From Orthonyx spaldingii (lineage: Eukaryota > Chordata > Aves > Passeriformes > Orthonychidae): 64,000 nucleotides of DNA. Both the position numbers and the translations under genes were made by a program. Shown here piece after piece: positions 62,601 to 64,000 of this stretch. The first letter of the stretch is position 1, and each line of letters opens with the position of its first letter. The notes under the pieces were generated by a model that was given only the letters and a program-made list of their open reading frames with translations, ran no database searches and had not been told where the DNA came from. Where the stretch lies: the NCBI GenBank assembly GCA_013397795.1, contig VZTJ01004023.1, forward strand, positions 2,421,018 through 2,485,017, read 5' to 3'.

Positions 62601-63720
62601 GTCTTCTTTTCTGCTAGGAATTAACATATACTGAGAAAATGAAAAGATTGATGCAACTGGATTTTCAAAATCCAGGTCAACAAAAGCAAAGGTAGAAATC
62701 ATTAATAAAATATGACAGAAGATTGATGTCTATCATTGCTAGTCATGGTAACACTGAAAGCAAGCACTTGATCAGTAATCATTACCTGTTCGCTGCTTTT
62801 CAAGTAAGTGATGAAACTGTGAGTGAGTGTTTCCAGATGAGCAAGAGATTGTTGCAAGTGATTCAGAGTTTCTTCATAAGCAGCAGATGGGTTTTGAGCA
62901 TCTTTCATGTCATTATCTGAAGTTTTTTTCCTTGATTTCTCAGAAAGATGTCTGACTGCCTTAATAGCCTTTTTAGTCACTTCTATCCTGGCTTCAACTG
63001 GCAGCTGAAAAAGATTGCTCAATTATTTATTCATTCATTACCTGTACACTACTATTTGTATTACAGCAGAGCCAAGAGGTCAGATGGCTCCACTGCTCAC
63101 AACACAGTATAAAACTAAACGAAGTATTTAATGGGAAACAACTTTATTTTTAACTCATCATTTAAGTGATAAGTATTCCATTACGTTCTTCTGCTGTCCT
63201 TCTTTTTACTGACTCTTGATCATTTTAAACCATATGAACTTCTTTTCCTAATAATATTTATTATTTTTGCAGACTGATACCTTATAATCTTTGATTTTTA
63301 ATTCTTCAGTGAGAGATGTCTGAGACTCGCTTTACAAGAGTGACTGATAACTCACTTAAGGTTAGTTTTGTCAGGTTTAGACCACTTTAAAATATATGTC
63401 TAAGATCATAAGCAAAACCATAAGCAAAAAAACCAGGTGGATCCAGAATTTTTAAATGAACCTATTTAAAGCCCAAGTTATACAAACTAGTAACTATACA
63501 GTATTTTTAAAGACCTGTACAACGAGACGTATCCAGGCATCAACCTGAAACAAAGTCTGACTTGCTTGTTTCGGGAAAGCTTCAGCTATAAGTCCAAAAC
63601 AAAGTCTGAAGTATAATTTTAGACATCCATATATATTTTTTTCATTTGTAACTTCAAGTACAGTTTCAAGGATGCTTGCAATATACTTTCTAACGGGTGG
63701 GAGTGTCCTCTGCCTGAACT
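14342..63720 (-). CDS. NBAS: NBAS C-terminal part, nine exons (whole-gene entry)
   Basis: Joined minus-strand coding sequence: 63720-63515, 63004-62786, 62539-62337, 55456-55367, 53111-52916, 34651-34512, 29584-29440, 23499-23371, 14617-14342. Seen directly: every intron starts GT and ends AG, and the exon phases (0, 0, 2, 2, 0, 2, 0, 0) are compatible at every join, so the frame stays open to a TGA at 14342-14344. The translated C terminus closely matches vertebrate NBAS as I remember it. Known of the family: NBAS is a cytosolic peripheral ER protein of about 2,370 residues that scaffolds the NRZ tether with RINT1 and ZW10 at syntaxin 18 for COPI-dependent Golgi-to-ER transport, and it has been linked to nonsense-mediated decay. 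Inference: these are the equivalents of human exons 44-52. The 5' end of the first listed exon is uncertain. The gene continues past the right edge. Confidence 0.93.
15200..15276 (+). mobile_element. CR1 extreme 3' end fragment
   Basis: GATGATCTCCAAGGACCCTT, then TTCCAACTCAAACCATTCTG and a terminal GATTCTATGAT: the CR1 3' tail with its ATTCTRTG octamer repeats. Only about 80 nt are clear; the fragment may reach upstream to about 15150. Confidence 0.8.
15775..16400 (+). mobile_element. CR1 LINE 3' fragment
   Basis: The plus-strand translation gives decayed CR1 ORF2 C-terminal motifs: TRAVIVSCTRHWRGCTSNPV, ISGPCTCKKDIEGLESVQRR and later sequence equal to RFRLDIRKNFFMERVVKHWN-type motif (from about 16215) with stops in between. 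The typical ATTCTRTG tail is degraded; the element fades out near 16400. Confidence 0.85.
18880..19390 (+). mobile_element. CR1 LINE 3' fragment
   Basis: Begins near the CR1 motif corresponding to 'RPHLEYC.Q.W.P' (GGAGTACTGCATCCAGGTGT) and continues through LERLSYEDRLIRVEVFSLEK (frame at 18908-19105) and an eroded CR1 tail (GAAGTGTTCAAGGCCAGGTT). Several frameshifts are present. The last about 70 nt of a typical CR1 are missing. Confidence 0.88.
23371..23499 (-). CDS. NBAS: NBAS exon (likely equivalent of human exon 51)
   Basis: A 129-nt exon, exactly 43 codons, phase 0 at both ends. The acceptor is TTTATTTCAG and the donor is AAG followed by GTATGA. It encodes SIKELCLLLLNQSLLLPSLK followed by LLVESKDQDLHAVALEQITA and VAK. 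KELCLLLLNQSLLLPSLKLL is one of the best conserved stretches of the NBAS C terminus. Leucine-rich helices suggest a packed alpha-solenoid end. Its symmetric phase means skipping would not shift the frame. Confidence 0.97.
24927..25800 (-). mobile_element. CR1 LINE, about 0.87 kb
   Basis: The plus strand opens with AATCACAGAATATCCTGAGT (reverse of the CR1 3' end). The minus-strand frame at 25326-25835 preserves ATKLGGAVDCFKDREALQRD, STGERDLGVLANGELDMRQQ and SRAREGIVLLCSALGRPHLE: the CR1 reverse-transcriptase C-terminal half. The frame at 25047-25307 continues with FRLDIRKRFFPQRVTGHWNN. It is younger than most copies here, lies in the same orientation as NBAS, and is 5'-truncated just past the RT ADDTKL region. 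Confidence 0.93.
26655..26960 (+). mobile_element. Possible ancient CR1-like LINE fragment
   Basis: TTGGGTCCAGTATTATTCAG followed by TATTTTCATGGATGGC corresponds to the CR1 RT segment usually reading LGPVLF.IFI.DL. After that the match is weak; GACACCAGGGTGATTTCAAG near 26960 also resembles such elements. Old and uncertain. Confidence 0.35.
27220..27290 (+). repeat. AAAC/CA-rich simple sequence
   Basis: Consecutive AAAC units (AAACAAACAAACAAAC) followed by C runs and a short CA tract. Low complexity, with no coding meaning although open frames cross it on both strands. Confidence 0.8.
28975..29415 (-). mobile_element. Ancient CR1 LINE abutting an NBAS exon
   Basis: The plus strand shows the reverse of an eroded CR1: ACAGACCTATAAAGATCAGC, then GGTGAAAAATGTTTTCCTTG, GTCTCTATTGCCTCTTGTTC, CATCTCTGAAAAGACACTGA and CTTCTCTGTTGGCTCTCCAC. 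These fit, with many mismatches, the order of the antisense CR1 3' region. It ends about 25 nt from the donor side of the exon at 29440. Confidence 0.6.
29440..29584 (-). CDS. NBAS: NBAS exon (likely equivalent of human exon 50)
   Basis: A 145-nt exon. Its first base completes the arginine codon, then 48 codons read LCTDDNAWVKLGTVMLQRC through ICRSLYDTKHMLPVK. I chose the acceptor at GGGCAG (29585-29587), preceded by a run of eight T, because the alternative AG nine bases further in gives the wrong phase. The donor is AAG followed by GTAAGG. The ..WV.L.TVML.RC and KMCRSLY.TK.MLP-type segments match NBAS. The start of this exon appears about two residues longer than the human protein as I recall it. 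An eroded CR1 copy ends about 25 nt beyond its donor. Confidence 0.95.
29585..34511 (-). other. NBAS intron, nothing recognised
   Basis: 4,927-nt AT-rich intron. I see no transposon copies, RNA genes or credible exons in it. Short A/C-rich patches occur (for example near 30717-30735). Confidence 0.8.
34512..34651 (-). CDS. NBAS: NBAS exon (likely equivalent of human exon 49)
   Basis: A 140-nt exon starting in phase 0 after CTACCTGAAG read in reverse (acceptor CTTCAG) and ending two bases into a codon before GTGAGTG. It encodes VEITDIENEEKRYKLFLGLL, then ESSQSLSEFQHLVLLLQAWP, then PMDGSN and a split arginine. The DIENEE.RY..F..LLESS and EFQHLVLLLQAWPPM patterns are clear NBAS signatures. A 148-codon open frame on the opposite strand across this place is a shadow of the exon. 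Confidence 0.96.
37028..37066 (+). repeat. TATG/TATA microsatellite-like tract
   Basis: Alternating TGTATG, TATA and CATA units (GTGTATGTATGTATATACAT) followed by AGATAGATGG. It is short, partly self-complementary, and probably length-variable. Confidence 0.7.
42296..42350 (+). repeat. A/C-rich simple sequence
   Basis: Mostly AAAC and AACC units directly before a CR1 copy. Low complexity. Confidence 0.7.
42356..42585 (+). mobile_element. CR1 LINE 3' fragment
   Basis: GGGAGGTTTAGGTTGGATTA, then GGTTCTTCACCCAGGGGGTG and GCACTGGAACAGCTCCCCAG form the standard CR1 'FRLDIRK.FF...V..HWN.LP' region in nucleotide form, followed by a tail with CAGGAGTTGGTCTCAGTGAT. The final ATTCTRTG octamers are absent. 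Confidence 0.9.
43652..43754 (-). other. Orphan exon-like island of unknown origin
   Basis: 103 nt on the minus strand, bounded by an acceptor-like TTTTGCTTTATTAG and a donor-like AAAG followed by GTGAATT. It encodes 34 codons without a stop: QELQTLVIKTAVIHRDEYRE then FVDTLLLDGDDDLK. The composition looks like real protein, and both flanks look like intron. It begins in phase 0, which would accept splicing from the NBAS exon at 52916-53111, but it ends in phase 1, so inclusion would shift the frame of the next NBAS exon. I do not recognise the peptide. It could be a poison exon, a fragment of a decayed gene or retrocopy, or chance. Confidence 0.35.
44816..44834 (+). repeat. Poly(A) run of 19
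   Basis: Nineteen consecutive A on the plus strand. It could be the tail of an old retroposed sequence, but no element is recognised on its 5' side. Confidence 0.8.
45307..46160 (-). mobile_element. CR1 LINE, about 0.85 kb
   Basis: The plus strand starts AATCACAGAATGGTTTGGGT and continues with AAGGGATCTTAGAGATCATT, the reverse complement of a CR1 tail. The rest follows the antisense CR1 reverse-transcriptase C-terminal region to about 46160. The plus-strand frames at 45711-46153 are antisense shadows. A 24-nt piece (46092-46115) is repeated at 46124-46147. Same orientation as NBAS. Confidence 0.92.
49221..50760. repeat. First copy of a 1.54 kb near-identical duplication
   Basis: This segment recurs at a constant offset of 1,737 nt (50958-52497). 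I spotted two substitutions (49677 C against 51414 G; 50458 A against 52195 G), and the offset is equal at both ends, so there is no net indel. The copy ends in a single N at 50760. Open frames at 49818-50039 and 51555-51776 are identical copies and not credible genes. Confidence 0.95.
49951..49977. repeat. Perfect 10-bp GC-rich hairpin
   Basis: GGTGGGGACA, a 7-nt loop, then TGTCCCCACC. It sits in a locally GC-rich patch with repeated GAACAGCAC units. Repeated in the second copy at 51688-51714. Confidence 0.8.
50761..50957 (+). mobile_element. 3' part of an avian ERVL-type LTR
   Basis: Contains AATAAA at 50816-50821 and again at 50891-50896, a TTTGAGCCTGCTTTACC stretch, TATCTCACAGCAAAA, and ends AAACCACTACA. 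From memory, avian ERVL LTRs end in that inverted-terminal-repeat motif (TGTAGTGGTTT at the other end). The 5' part is missing: the LTR begins abruptly right after the N at 50760. Confidence 0.7.
50958..52497. repeat. Second copy of the 1.54 kb duplication
   Basis: Near-identical to 49221-50760 (see that entry). It starts at the base immediately after the LTR's terminal CA and runs on without a break into unique sequence at 52498. Confidence 0.95.
52916..53111 (-). CDS. NBAS: NBAS exon (likely equivalent of human exon 48)
   Basis: A 196-nt exon whose first base completes a split codon, followed by 65 codons. It reads EKIVSSDDLLEWLRPFCSDD, then a VKPRIRVLQILEQTFHLSDE segment, and ends RACWPETK. 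The acceptor is TTAATTACAG and the donor is AAG followed by GTATTA. DLLEWLRPFC and the HLSDEDSKLLV stretch are characteristic of the NBAS C-terminal region. The intron downstream of it is the longest here (about 18.3 kb) and contains the duplicated segment and the exon-like island discussed in the findings. Confidence 0.96.
53112..55366 (-). other. NBAS intron, nothing recognised
   Basis: 2,255-nt AT-rich intron. No repeat family, RNA gene or further exon is recognised. Confidence 0.8.
55367..55456 (-). CDS. NBAS: NBAS small symmetric exon (likely equivalent of human exon 47)
   Basis: A 90-nt exon, too short to appear as a long open frame. The acceptor is CCCTTAATAG and the donor is GG followed by GTAAGAG. 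It carries split codons at both ends (phase 2 in, phase 2 out) and encodes a serine, then GNGDSSATEKDPLGILEG, then IISAVHTSVEK, then a split glycine. The DPL..LEG....AVH.SV.KGE pattern matches the corresponding NBAS segment in mammals, which is why I place it here. The first half is variable and polar, probably a loop; the second half looks helical. Because it is symmetric, its skipping would keep the frame, fusing the flanking exons through an AGG arginine codon. Confidence 0.9.
57120..57152. other. Assembly gap (33 N)
   Basis: Unknown bases following an A run. The true length is not known. Confidence 0.99.
57625..57880 (+). mobile_element. CR1 LINE 3' fragment
   Basis: AAGGAAGGAATTTTTTACAG, then GGATGCCCCTCTCCTGGAAA, CATTCAAGGCCAGATTGGAT and GGTCCCTTCCAACTATTCCA match the last about 230 nt of CR1. 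The octamer tail is weakened to ATTATATGATTG. Confidence 0.88.
58100..58215 (+). repeat. A/C-rich low-complexity tract
   Basis: About 115 nt built of AAAC, CAAA and CCCAAA units. Open frames across it on both strands (58065-58247 and 58078-58479) are artefacts of composition. Confidence 0.75.
62205..62280 (+). repeat. A/C-rich low-complexity tract
   Basis: AAAC, AACC and CAAC units just beyond the donor of the exon at 62337-62539. On the minus strand this is a T/G-rich stretch close to the 5' splice site. Confidence 0.75.
62337..62539 (-). CDS. NBAS: NBAS exon (likely equivalent of human exon 46)
   Basis: A 203-nt exon beginning DTLQKYGYLYDLSRSEKEK and ending KKIIGIL plus two bases of a split codon. 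The acceptor is CTGTTCACAG and the donor is AG followed by GTAAGC, both good consensus. The YLYDLSRSE and DGQPLDMMQQLL stretches are strongly NBAS-like. The intron separating it from the upstream exon is only 246 nt, the shortest in the window. The open frame runs a little upstream to a methionine, but the acceptor at 62540-62542 is the supported boundary. Confidence 0.95.
62540..62785 (-). other. NBAS short intron
   Basis: 246 nt, GTAATG to CTGTTCACAG. The shortest intron in the window; nothing else in it. Confidence 0.9.
62786..63004 (-). CDS. NBAS: NBAS exon (likely equivalent of human exon 45)
   Basis: A 219-nt exon, exactly 73 codons, phase 0 at both ends. The acceptor is TTTTTCAG and the donor is CAG followed by GTAATG. 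The peptide begins LPVEARIEVTKK and ends YLKSSEQ. A lysine- and serine-rich middle (SEKSRKKTSDND) precedes the QQSLAHLE segment, which matches vertebrate NBAS. The composition suggests helical, solvent-exposed sequence; no catalytic motif is expected in this scaffold protein. Counting back from the C terminus, the arginine at codon 6 (62987-62989) falls within one or two residues of human R1914, the site of the SOPH-syndrome variant p.R1914H, which is reported in human exon 45. That equivalence is inference. Confidence 0.92.
63005..63514 (-). other. NBAS intron
   Basis: 510 nt, GTCTTT to TTTTTCAG. AT-rich; nothing recognised. Confidence 0.8.
63515..63720 (-). CDS. NBAS: NBAS exon (likely equivalent of human exon 44)
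   Basis: Open frame reading RTLPPVRKYI near its start and DAWIRLVVQ at its end, about 68 codons. The donor is CAG followed by GTCTTT, a GT donor with weak positions +3 to +6. It ends in phase 0, matching the next exon. The acceptor is uncertain. An in-frame TAA at 63764-63766 excludes the pyrimidine-rich acceptor at 63767-63769. The remaining AGs give starts at 63741, 63720, 63713 or 63710, and I chose the TTTAG at 63721-63723 for its upstream T-rich tract. I assign the exon to NBAS from strand, position and phase continuity rather than from remembered family sequence. Methionine at 63751 is in frame but is not expected to be a translation start. Confidence 0.75.
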
Positions 63721-64000
63721 CTAAACCCAAAGCATTAGGTACTTTTAACATCAGGTGTTTTAGTTACTGGAATGCTGAACAAAGACATAAACAATTTTAA
63801 TTTTCAAGCTGAAATACACAAGAAATAGAAAAAAACCCCTTGAATCTGTATGACACAGTGAATAGGAAATAAGATGAATTATCAGAAAAGAAGGCAATTA
63901 AACTGGTAAAGCATTGTTCATACAAAGTCCAAGAGATGTTTACATCTTGAATTAAACTAGCTACTTGTAAAGCCATATAAAGTTTGATAAGAAATATTTA
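63721..64000 (-). other. Start of the next upstream NBAS intron
   Basis: AT-rich sequence with no further exon before the window edge. The upstream gene body lies beyond position 64000. Confidence 0.6.

Noticed and set aside
1..64000. CRISPR arrays, operons, tRNA or rRNA genes
   Set aside because: No regularly spaced repeats or RNA gene signatures were seen, and the context is an animal nuclear genome.

Overview
This window is vertebrate nuclear DNA, almost certainly from a bird. It is AT-rich, its coding sequence is split into short exons with GT/AG splice sites, and it is littered with truncated CR1 non-LTR retrotransposons plus remnants of avian ERVL-type LTRs. CR1 is the dominant LINE of birds, and the gene recognised here reads like a bird orthologue.

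The only protein-coding gene I can support is NBAS, on the minus strand. Its last nine coding exons run from about 63.7 kb down to the stop codon at 14342, and the rest of the gene lies beyond the right edge. All nine exons join with consistent reading phase, giving about 533 C-terminal residues that end in QHWI. NBAS is a subunit of the NRZ complex (NBAS-RINT1-ZW10), which tethers Golgi-derived vesicles at the endoplasmic reticulum. The Sec39 and beta-propeller parts are not in this window. A likely poly(A) signal at 13871-13880 gives a 3' UTR of roughly 480 nt.

Layout: 1-13.85 kb is intergenic DNA downstream of NBAS, with two LTR remnants (1-202 and 7790-8148) and several CR1 copies. 13.85-14.62 kb is the NBAS terminal exon. 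14.6-63.5 kb is eight NBAS introns separating the exons, with more CR1 copies and A-rich simple sequence. The largest intron (34652-52915) holds a near-identical 1.54 kb duplication (49221-50760 and 50958-52497). Its spacer is the 3' part of an LTR, and a single N sits at the junction. The second copy begins exactly at the LTR end, so I read it as a heterozygous LTR insertion that was mis-assembled as a duplication. A 33-base assembly gap is at 57120-57152.

I found no novel multi-gene system. The points most worth checking are the probable assembly duplication, an exon-like 103-nt island at 43652-43754 that fits no known NBAS exon, and the in-frame cassette structure of the 90-nt exon at 55367-55456. 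I found no tRNA, rRNA or CRISPR array.
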